Below are positions 1 to 6,751 of a stretch of DNA of 10,082 bases, piece by piece. A model generated the notes under the pieces. The model worked only from the letters and a program-made list of their open reading frames with translations, was not told the origin of the DNA and searched no databases. Source of the stretch: Chloromonas sp. AAM2 (lineage: Eukaryota > Chlorophyta > Chlorophyceae > Chlamydomonadales > Chlamydomonadaceae); contig QAXH01000841.1 of the NCBI GenBank assembly GCA_004335635.1, forward strand, positions 2,611-12,692, read 5' to 3'. The position numbers were made by a program, and so were the translations under genes. Each line of letters begins with the position of its first letter. Within the stretch, counting starts at the first letter, position 1.

Positions 1-95
1 GTCATTTATCCTCACCCGTTGTTGTGCATATGCTGCATGGGTGCGGGAGGCAGGCATGCGCCACAGCAATGTTTTGGTAGCATGTTGGCAATCAT

Positions 96-3000
96 ATGTT
101 GTTCTCAGGAGGGACGGCCCAGAACCTACAGTTGGAGGCTGATTTCAACACCCTAGTGGATCAGACTGTCAGGTCAGGCGTGAAGGAGTGGCTCAAGCTG
201 CACAGACAAACGTTACTAAGACGTGTACTGTCCTACTGTTTGATCAAGTGAGACATGTGCTTGCTGCTTGGGTTGCAGGATGGCAGAGAAGATTACAGTC
301 AGCATTGTGGATGCCCATGACAACAAGCTTAGAGCTGAGCCACATACCTTCAAGCTACCCCTCAACTCTGACCAGCTCATCAACACATTCAAGAAGAAGG
401 GATATGGCGTGGGGGACCTGGTGGATGGGGATGGTGATGAGGTGCCCTGGGGCATGGTCATGCAAGGTGGAAACTACACGTACCGTGTGACAGGTGAGTT
501 TGCACTGGGTGTCCTTGTGTTGTGCATGTTGCATGCACCAGTGAATAGCCAGATTCCAGCAGACATCAACAGAAACAGGACCAGCTGCAATGGCATGTGC
601 ACCCACACGAGCCCAGCGCATGCGTGCAGATTTGTGTAGACCTGTGCTTGACCCACGGTATGCGTGATGCCGTTAACACATACGTTTTACACCGCAAGCG
701 GCAGCAAAAGGGCTGCATGTGGGACATGTGCGCACAGCACAATATGATGTCATGCCTTGTCTGTGTTCATTGGGTGCATGCCTGCATAAATTCTGTTTGC
801 ATGAACACGATCACAGTTCAACCCACAGCACATGCATGAGAGATGCATGAGAGATGCAGAGCGCGTGTGGATGGGCATTCTGACACATGACGTTGATGTT
901 CAACATGCCGGCATCATTGCCTGCTTCTTGCAAGCCATTGTGTCTGTTGCACTGCATTGGAAGGAGCGCATTGAGCCAGCGCCCCTTGCTGCATTGTGGT
1001 GCCCATGTGCAACATGCAGTGTTAGGGAACTGTGGCGCATGCCACCCTGCTCTGCCAGGCTGCTTGTGCGCGTCTGTGGCCGTATCAAAGTGCATGAGTT
1101 GCGCGTTGTCAACTGGCAAAAGGAGAAGAGGGCGGGTGAGAATGTTGGTAACAGTACTTCAGTATTAGCATCGCTGCTCTTGTGTTGTTGAAGGCGCGCA
1201 GAAGTGATCATAGGTGGTGTACACAGTACACGGGATGGAACTGGCAGTTATCCTAATCCAGCCTCTGTGCTTTCCTGCATGTCCTTGCAGCGGCCTCACG
1301 GCCACAGGCGCCCGCTGCAGGTGAGTGGGAGGGCAGAGAAGGGTGAGGGGGAGGGCGAACAGTGCGTGGTTTTAAGCACAATTCTGCATACCACATGCGC
1401 GCCAGCATGTGAGATGCATTTGTGCCGTACAGTCATGTGTTTGGTATGAGCATCCAGCATTCTATTTCTCCGTATATTTGTTGTGTCCTGCAATCCATAC
1501 AAGACATTTCCTTAGCCCCACCAGTAGGTGTGGCCAATCAGTCCGTGATGTGATCATGGAGTGTACAGCATGCCACACGCGCGACGTCCCTTGCATCAGG
1601 CTCACAGGCACACATGATGAAACGTGCACATGCGCTACAAACGCAGCACCTAGGGGGAAACTAAGCATGCTGCTCACAAGATACGCTTGCCCACCAAGCG
1701 CGCCCACCACATTCAAACAGCCGCAGAGCGGCACTGGTGGAGCGTGGCCCAGCAGGTTTCTTCATCAATTGGTGTCAGTTCTTTTCAGGCCCAGATGCCG
1801 CTCGTGCGTATCTGGCTTCTGCGCTGCCGCTTGTCAGCAACCACTCAAGCAGCAGCGGCGGCAGGAACTGCAGTACATGCGAGCGCAGCAAGTACTTGAA
1901 GCCAGTGGAAGTCTTGCCCTGGGAATACGTGGACCCAACTGACTCCACTTCTGGATCACTTCTGGATGCCATCCTGAGTTTTCAAGAAAACCCTCCTCCT
2001 GCGCCGAAAGTGTGAGTGATCCCATATTGACTCCATAGGCCTGCCTGGAAGAGTCGCCTGCTGACGTGGCTTCTACACAGGCAGCCTGGAATCTGCCAAA
2101 CAGTTTAGTGTCAGTAACTTTATGTTTTTCTTTATCCACCGACCGTGACAGTCTGGCGTGTGGGGTGAGCAGTCATGAAGTAATTCTGTTTGACACGCTG
2201 CGTCCGGCTATAGTCTGGCTACAGTCCGCTGTTCCATCAACTCACCTACCACGAGTCCTGCCAATGGGTGGCCAATCACATTAGTGTTGCCGACTCCATG
2301 TTGTCCACAACCACGTCTCAGAATGCTGAGTTCTTTCTACGAGGGTCTTTTGTTACCAGGACTGACTGCACAAGGCCATGATACTGACAGTTCAGATCAG
2401 TCAAGTGCCATCAGTGCAACGTGGCATCAGTCAAGTGTTATGCAACGTGGCCTGTGTGACCTGTTGCTCACCCATGCCGGGTTGCTTATTCCAAGGTGGT
2501 CACTGCTCAACGTGCAGTGGGCAACGACAGGGTGCCAGCCTCTATGACGTGAGGAACAACAAAACTGCACCATGTACAACGAGGGCTCCAGTGGCGTTCT
2601 CACGTACATGTGTGGTATCCTTGGACGTGTATCCTTGCACATGTATGATGTCCTTGTTGTGCAGGCCCGAGGTACCTGAGGAGCTTACCGTAAGTGTGGG
2701 TGATGAGGAGGGGGTGCGCACGGCTTGGACTTCCATGCTCCTTCTGGCCCCATTTTTGCCCCGCGGAAAAGGGATATTCTGGGCTGCGGAGGTTATGGAT
2801 AAGCTGCTCAAGGGCGACCCACCACTAGAGACCGTGGTGTCAGAGCCGCTGGCTGGGTCTGTGGCTGAGGCTGGGGCTATGCCTGAGGCTGCGGCTAGGG
2901 CTATGCCTGAGGCTGCGGCTAGGGCTGCGCGTACGGCTAAGGCTAAGGCTGCTGCTAGGACTGCAGCGGCGGCTGGGGTTGAGGCTGGGACTGGGGTTGA

Positions 3001-4803
3001 GGCGGGGGCTGCTGCTGGGGCGGGGGCTGCGGCGGGGGCTGCGGCTGCGACTCCGGCTGGGGTGGCGGAGGCAGCTGTGTCAGAGTTACTGCCTGGTACT
3101 GCGGCAGCACAGAACTCCGTAGCTCGACTGAGACAGGACCTTGTATTGTCGATGTCCTTGCCACACCATCAGTCCAGCAGTTCAGGTCCAGCTCGTGGCA
3201 AACGCAAAACATTTTGCATTGGTGAGCTCAAGGCGGTCAGAATCCTGTCGGACACCCGCACGCAAGCCGCAGAGGACCTAGTGCGGCTATGCAAACAAGC
3301 GGCTACTTTTTACGAGCAGGCCGGTCTACCGGCTGCCGTCCGCGCAGTGCACCAGCTACACACGTACCTAGCCTCAGGGTGTGTCCTATTTGGTTTCCTC
3401 AGCAATTGGGACTCCATATGGCTAGCTCGCTTGGTGCCCGAGGACATGGATGAATGGCCATGGGTGGGGAAGCTGTACCTGTTCGGCCCCATCGCCAGCA
3501 CCGCAACTTCCACGGCGGCACATCCGAAGGTGACAGCGATCTTGGGCCAGTCGTGGCTGCAGTACACAGCGTATCACGCGAGTCTTGCCCTGCCACGGCC
3601 TACTAAGCGTCGCGCATCACCCGTGTCTCCGGGCCCAGCTGACGGAGGTGCAGCAAACCAGCCCACTCCCCCTGACCAGTCTGGGACAGGACCATCCAAG
3701 GACTCGTCCAATCAAGGCACGGATGACTCCAAGGAGCCCACTCGGCACCCGAGCCACACAGCTGCCGGCAACAGGTGAGTCCTACCACAGGTAACAATAC
3801 TCAACACGAGGCTGGCCACTACTAATTTATATACATCAACACGAGGCCAAGACGAGGAAGCTCTTGTAGGTATTTGTCGCCCGTTCAATCCACAACATGG
3901 ATGTCCAATTGGAACTGTCAGCTCTTGTTGATTGATGTTATGTACGGTATTCGTATCCAGCCCTTGTCTTGATGATGATGATGATGATGATGATGGTGAT
4001 GATGACTTATGGTACCCCTGCACATGTGTTGCCACGCGGTATGCATCAATCCAATCCTCGCTGCCATGTTCGATGCTTTGCATGGTGACAGCAGGGCACA
4101 GCACTCACATTCATGCCCTTGGCAGCCGAACAAACAGGCTCAGCAGCACGAGAAGAGGGCTTGCAATGTTTCGCATGCTTTCACTTGCAGTTACCAACGG
4201 CTGGGGCGGGAGACATTGAAGTCTGGGTGACGGCGAAGCCCCAGCCAGGGGTGGGTGCAACATGCGGCCTCTCGACATGTGCTGAGCTTCCAGCAGCACA
4301 TATGCGATGGCTTCCACGGAGCAGTGTACAACGGTACAGTGGACGGGCAGCCAGCAGTAATCAAGCTGCTGGGGCCAAGCTCGGAAGGGCTGGCTGCATT
4401 GCATCGTGAGCAAACAGCTCTGCGATTCCTGGCAGCAGCCAATGTGCAGTCCGCCTCACAGCTGTTGGGTGTAGGCCAGTTGCACTTGGGTGTCTGCTTT
4501 CTTGCCACGGCGTTGGTGTCAGGGCAGCCGCTGTCACAGGTGCAGCCCGTGACAGCTGATGTGGCAGCAGCAGCGCAGGCAGCATTGGCTCAGGTGCATG
4601 CAGCACACCCGAGCTTGCTGCATGGAGACCTGCGGCTAGAGAACATCATGCTGCTCCCACCAGCAGCCAGCAGCAGCAGCGGCGCGGCTTCAGCACCACG
4701 ATGCAAGGTTATCGACTTTGGAGAATCATTCGATGGGTCACCAGCAAGGCAGGAGGAGGAGATGCGCGAGCTGCAACAGCTTCTCCAGGCGGCTGCCAAG
4801 TGA
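96..4803 (+). CDS. Crinkler-type protein: ubiquitin-like header, PD-(D/E)xK nuclease-like domain, kinase-like domain
   Basis: Proposed spliced CDS with exons 96-172, 279-493, 1789-2011, 2665-3774 and 4245-4803. Intron phases are 2, 1, 2, 2; the sum is 2184 nt, giving 727 residues. Residues about 30-97 (KITVSIVDAHDNKL...NYTYRV) read as a small beta-rich header like the ubiquitin-like headers of CR effectors. Residues about 230-323 are an Ala/Gly linker. The nuclease-like part has RQDLVLS (D330), FCIGELK (E359, K361) and HQLHTY (Q402, Y406), followed by FGFLSNWDSIWLARL. The kinase-like part has a GFHGAVY loop, VIK (K582), E597, HGDLRLEN (D670, N675) and IDFGES (D699), and ends in ELQQLLQAAAK. 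Basic clusters GKRK (350-353) and KRR (486-488) could be nuclear signals. CR proteins of fungi, oomycetes and algae carry nuclease and kinase modules and act in the nucleus or against genetic parasites; function here is inferred. An in-frame stop at 78 precedes the ATG at 96; ATG 280 is an alternative start. Weak points are the final acceptor and the long second intron. Confidence 0.68.
279..493 (+). other. Exon 2: candidate ubiquitin-like header domain
   Basis: This exon lies between the acceptor GGGTTGCAG (ending 278) and the donor ACAG|GTGAGT (intron from 494). Its first base completes an Arg codon begun in exon 1 and is followed at once by ATG, so MAEKITVSIV could itself be the protein start, with exon 1 as 5' UTR. 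The roughly 70 residues show alternating hydrophobic strands (ITVSIV, HTFKLPL, VPWGMVMQ, YTYRV) around one helix-like stretch (SDQLINTFKKKG). That order suits a beta-grasp/ubiquitin-like fold at the N-terminus of a CR-type protein. The fold is inferred from pattern, not from a recognised signature. Confidence 0.5.
494..1788 (+). other. Long intron 2 of the Crinkler-type gene
   Basis: The intron runs from GTGAGT at 494 to GTTCTTTTCAG ending at 1788 and is phase 1 at both ends, joining G|GC into a Gly codon. At 1295 nt it is the longest intron of the model. It contains many TGCATG/GCATGC hexamers and 2.5 copies of an 11-base unit (ATGCATGAGAG) at 832-858. The open frames inside it (for example 832-1191 and 1409-1942) are Cys/His-rich without recognisable domains and look like chance. 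A missed exon, or two adjacent genes merged by this model, cannot be excluded. Confidence 0.45.
1789..2011 (+). other. Exon 3 of the Crinkler-type gene
   Basis: The exon encodes PDAARAYLASALPLVSN, a Ser/Gly stretch, a CSTCERSKY segment and PVEVLPWEYVDPTD, ending in PPPAPK. Its start fits the phase-1 end of exon 2. Its end (GT|GTGAGT) leaves two bases that the first base of exon 4 completes as Val, giving APKV|PEVPEEL. The surrounding frames are closed by stops, including the TGA at 2013-2015, which supports a donor here. I recognise no domain; it is the spacer between header and nuclease-like region. The CxxC pair is not enough to call a zinc site. Confidence 0.55.
2012..2664 (+). other. Intron 3 of the Crinkler-type gene
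   Basis: This 653-nt intron is bounded by GTGAGTGAT and TTGTTGTGCAG. It carries a short imperfect tandem duplication at 2396-2450: ATCAGTCAAGTG occurs at 2396 and 2426, and GCAACGTGG at 2416 and 2442. I see no coding segment with a recognisable domain inside it. Confidence 0.5.
2665..3774 (+). other. Exon 4: Ala/Gly linker and PD-(D/E)xK nuclease-like domain
   Basis: The longest exon, 370 codons without a stop. The first third (PEVPEELTVSVGDEEG, then SMLLLAPFLPRGKGIFWAAEVMDKLL) is not recognised. The Ala-rich linker follows, including a perfect 24-base tandem duplication. The nuclease core comes next: RQDLVLS, a Ser-rich loop, FCIGELK, a helical region, HQLHTYL, then a GFLSNWDSIWLARL strand pair. 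In the CR nuclease family the usual form is PD...ExK plus QxxxY followed by a YGxxTTG-like strand. Here the Pro of PD is Gln. The exon closes with a Pro/Ser/Thr-rich tail containing KRR and ends at ACAG|GTGAGT in phase 2. Confidence 0.65.
2877..2924 (+). repeat. Perfect 24-base tandem duplication in the Ala-rich linker
   Basis: Two identical head-to-tail units, 2877-2900 and 2901-2924, each encode AMPEAAAR. They sit in a GCT/GCG/GGG-rich tract (about 2838-3069) coding Ala, Gly, Glu and Thr. The reverse strand reads as Pro/Gln-rich, which is only a shadow. Exact identity suggests a recent slippage event; length variation between strains would be expected. Confidence 0.9.
3775..4244 (+). other. 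Intron 4 with a competing upstream acceptor
   Basis: The donor is GTGAGT at 3775. For a complete kinase the acceptor must be GAAGCCCCAG at 4244, which has a poor pyrimidine tract. A better acceptor, TTTCACTTGCAG, ends at 4190 and has the same phase, but adds about a dozen residues (SYQRLGRETLKSG) before a TGA at 4228-4230. The intron also holds a (GAT)n tract and two copies of TCAACACGAGGC (3801-3812 and 3836-3847). Confidence 0.45.
3971..4005 (+). repeat. (GAT)n microsatellite
   Basis: Eight uninterrupted GAT units are followed by one GGT-interrupted copy and two more GATs, inside intron 4. On either strand it would read as poly-Asp or poly-His, which explains long shadow frames here. Confidence 0.95.
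4245..4803 (+). other. Exon 5: protein-kinase-like domain
   Basis: The exon encodes about 185 residues with kinase landmarks in order: Gly-rich loop (CDGFHGAVYNG), Lys in AVIKLL, Glu in HREQTALRF, hinge-like CFLATALVSG, catalytic loop HGDLRLEN and metal-binding DFG in KVIDFGES. The C-lobe after DFG is very short (about 30 residues, acidic helix EEEMRELQQLL), as in small RIO-like kinases attached to CR and fungal nuclease-like proteins, and unlike a full eukaryotic protein kinase with APE and later helices. All catalytic residues are present, so activity is possible. Upstream in the same frame is the TGA at 4228, so this exon must start after it or be untranslated. Confidence 0.72.
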
Positions 4804-5574
4804 CCACAATCCTAGGAAAAGGTTACCGATATGTGAGTACGGTCAGGTGCCGGGAATGTGCAGCAAGTCGTTTGTCATCCCCTTTGAGCCTTAGTTGCCA
4901 TCTCCAGGAGCATACCCAATTATGCATGCCCAGCCCCATGAGGACAACAGGGCTCAGCGACTCAGTGTGTGCATGCTTGGTCCCGCTGCCCTGGCACTTG
5001 GGCTGGTGACAGCGGCATGGAAGGACACCTGAAAGAGCAGTGGCTCACTGCTATCTGCAGCCATGCGTTCGAGTCAATCAAGGTGTACCGTTATGCTTGG
5101 GTGTGTGCCTGTGGCTGGATGCATCTGGCGGTCAGTGGGCTGCAGGATGGCAGGATTGTGTGCTTAAGACGTAACGGCTATATGTGCTGTTCAAGTAGCT
5201 ACCCTGCTATGTACCCTGCTGTGCAGGGTCACCGGAAGCGCGCATAAATGACTAGAAAGCGCGATTTCACGTGTTTTAGCATATTTATGACAGAAAGCTA
5301 GGAAAGCGTGGCAAAAATGGGTTACCAAACGTTTCTTTGTGTTGTTGCTTGGCCGGAGACCTGCGCCATCGCATTTCTAGCATCATTTACCATACATGGT
5401 CCGCGAAGGGCTAGTTTGCGACAATGTAACCATAGTCAACGAAAGAGGGTGACCCTCAGGTGACATGCAACCTTTGTAGTTGCTGTACTTGCTGTTCCGC
5501 ACAACGATTGTCTGATCCGTCCGTTCCATGCCGCAATGCAATTACCCGGCAGTCAACACACACTGTCTTGCTTG
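4804..5574. other. Gene-poor region after the kinase-like exon, probably 3' UTR and intergenic
   Basis: I see no convincing gene. A frame at 4969-5247 is Cys/Trp/Tyr-rich without a domain. A TGTAA motif on the + strand at 5425-5429 is a candidate polyadenylation signal for the gene ending at 4803, implying a 3' UTR of about 620 nt; another lies at 5619-5623. Two similar short segments, CTAGAAAGCGCG and CTAGGAAAGCGTGG, occur near 5250-5310. Confidence 0.4.
5425..5429 (+). promoter_or_regulatory. Candidate TGTAA polyadenylation signal
   Basis: TGTAA is the common green-algal polyadenylation signal and this is the first clear + strand copy after the kinase-like stop codon. The motif is short and expected by chance every kilobase or so, so this is only a candidate. 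Confidence 0.3.
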
Positions 5575-5800
5575 TCACCAGTGGAAAGCCCCGGCAAAGG
5601 TAGACTGCTCATCCTCCTTGTAAAGCATCAACACATCACCTCTTAGGTCACTTCACTCTGATGCAGACAACAATACCATCAAGCAACTTTCTGGCACCAG
5701 CTAGATACAAACCATTGTGAAAGCCCATGCCGACAGCCAACTGCGTCCAGCGCCTGGCTAGTACAGCATGCTTTAGATCAAATTGAATGGGCTTCACATG
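5575..5800 (-). pseudogene. Possible decayed or misread minus-strand coding segment
   Basis: On the minus strand, directly after an acceptor-like CTCATTTGTAG (ending at 5801), 50 codons are open (5800-5651; HVKPIQFDLKH... ending CIRVK) before TGA at 5650-5648. A second open stretch in another frame, 5652-5575 (SDLRGDVLMLYKEDEQ... ending in Trp and TGA), starts exactly where the first ends. Both have ordinary protein-like composition. Together they look like one coding sequence broken by a small indel, but no family is recognised and a 50-codon open stretch is not rare by chance. A frame just upstream (about 6030-5892; ATMNGFEATSYRIHTPGPLK) might belong to the same gene. Confidence 0.25.
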
Positions 5801-6273
5801 CTACAAATGAGACATCGCACGCTGACAAGCAACAGCAGCAATTGTCGGTCTGCAAAGGCTGGCCAGGGTCGATCTAACACGTCAACCAGATTCACAATTC
5901 AGCAGTAAACAGTCCGATGACGACCTTCAATGGTCCTGGTGTGTGGATGCGGTATGATGTGGCCTCAAACCCATTCATTGTTGCAGTAAACCATTGATAA
6001 TGTAGCCAGAAAACGCCAACCCAAAGGTCAAATGTTTGAACACCCGCTCTTATGACATGTGTGCATGAGGACACTGAGTACACTGGTGACAATCAAGTGT
6101 TATCATGACACTGTCACATCCAGCGCGCATTGCAGGAATAAGTATGAATAAGAGGCTTGCTGTGTCTTGTGCTTTGAGTGGTCCTTCAGAAGCGATGGTT
6201 AGACAAGCAACAGACGAAGGCTTGAGTGGGCATTCTAAAGCAATGCAGTTGAACACGCAGGGATTCACCTGGA
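5801..6273. other. Region without a confident gene
   Basis: Both strands have only short frames. The minus-strand frame 6092-5892 is the most protein-like and is mentioned with the segment at 5575-5800. No promoter or RNA gene is recognised. Two AATAAG-like motifs lie near 6137-6151. Confidence 0.4.
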
Positions 6274-6546
6274 ATGGGGTTCTGGAGACCATCATACCAG
6301 CCGCCTTACCCACAATTTGTGCCTAGTGGACCACAAGGCAGGTTGGCTCAGGTGTTTGGTGTGGCGGATGAGCCCGCAGATGAGCCTGCTGCCGAGCTGG
6401 CAGACTGTGGCTCAGATGAGCAGGAGACTGAAGAGATTGAGTTCGAGGATGAGGGCGTGCTCTCTGATGTTGATTTTGAGGAGTGCGAGGATGCACGCCG
6501 TGTTGAGACCGACGCCGAAAGGCAGCTGCGGTTGGCGCTTGAGTGA
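6274..6546 (+). CDS. Small acidic protein or C-terminal exon, hypothetical
   Basis: A 90-codon frame starts at ATG 6274 and ends with TGA at 6544-6546. It begins with an aromatic/Pro-rich stretch (MGFWRPSYQPPYPQFVPSG), then becomes strongly acidic (ADEPADEPAAELADCGSDEQ, EEIEFEDEGVLSDVDFEE), and ends with a charged helix (DAERQLRLALE). An acceptor-like ACGCAG at 6260 would let it be the last exon of a longer gene whose other exons I cannot find. Short direct repeats follow the stop codon immediately, so it could belong to a mobile element; no transposase motif is visible. Its 3' end converges on the lectin gene's 3' end. No family recognised. Confidence 0.38.
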   Translation: MGFWRPSYQPPYPQFVPSGPQGRLAQVFGVADEPADEPAAELADCGSDEQETEEIEFEDEGVLSDVDFEECEDARRVETDAERQLRLALE

Positions 6547-6550
6547 TGGT

Positions 6551-6588
6551 TATAATATCCGTTTTTACATTATTATATCCGGTTTTAC
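6551..6588 (+). repeat. Two near-identical AT-rich 18-mers, 20-base period
   Basis: Units 6551-6568 (TATAATATCCGTTTTTAC) and 6571-6588 (TATTATATCCGGTTTTAC) differ at two positions. They lie 4 bases after the acidic ORF's stop and overlap the predicted 3' end of the lectin gene. Confidence 0.85.
6565..6569 (-). promoter_or_regulatory. Candidate TGTAA polyadenylation signal of the lectin gene
   Basis: Reading the minus strand, TGTAA occurs 182 bases past the lectin stop codon (TAG at 6754-6752), a normal distance for a green-algal 3' UTR. Cleavage would fall near 6545-6555, at the end of the acidic ORF on the other strand. Confidence 0.5.
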
Positions 6589-6622
6589 GTGTTGCGGCCA
6601 CCTGTAGATTTTTGGCATCACT

Positions 6623-6725
6623 TAACCGGCAGCCCGTGAATTTGCAGCCCATGCCAGGCAGAGTTTACCGGCTACTGAGCGCCGTGCCCGTAAAGCAAAA
6701 GTGCAGTTTACCGGCAGCCCGTGAA
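6623..6725 (+). repeat. Direct repeats of an ACCGGCAGCCCGTGAA motif
   Basis: An 18-base segment at 6623-6640 recurs at 6708-6725 with one mismatch (TAACC versus TTACC). A shorter TTTACCGGC copy lies between them at 6664-6672, and GCCCGTAAA at 6684-6692 is a partial inverted echo. The cluster sits in the 3' UTR side of the lectin gene. Subterminal repeats of a DNA transposon or a degraded minisatellite are both possible. Confidence 0.8.
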
Positions 6726-6751
6726 AAAAAAATTCAGCCGGTCTTTCACTG

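Noticed and set aside
832..1191. Long open frames on both strands within the second intron
   Set aside because: They are Cys/His/Met-rich from repeated TGCATG-like words, lack recognisable motifs, and are bypassed by a phase-consistent splice.
1409..1942. 177-codon frame overlapping exon 3
   Set aside because: It is in a different phase from the exon 3 frame, which joins both neighbours; composition is Cys-rich and no domain is visible.
2955..3212. Minus-strand Pro/Gln-rich frame
   Set aside because: It is the antisense reading of the Ala/Gly-rich linker of the + strand exon.
3918..4133. Poly-His or poly-Asp proteins
   Set aside because: They result from reading the (GAT)n microsatellite in the intron.
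4228..4230. TGA read as selenocysteine or as readthrough into the kinase
   Set aside because: Green algae do have selenoproteins, but no conserved Sec context is seen here and no SECIS element was identified; an alternative acceptor explains the frame more simply.
4969..5247. 92-codon frame and a mini-gene model (donor at the end of its ESIK segment, acceptor CTGTGCAG at about 5228)
   Set aside because: A phase-0 join to GHRKRA and stop is possible, but the product is tiny, has no domain, and such joins are easy to find by chance.
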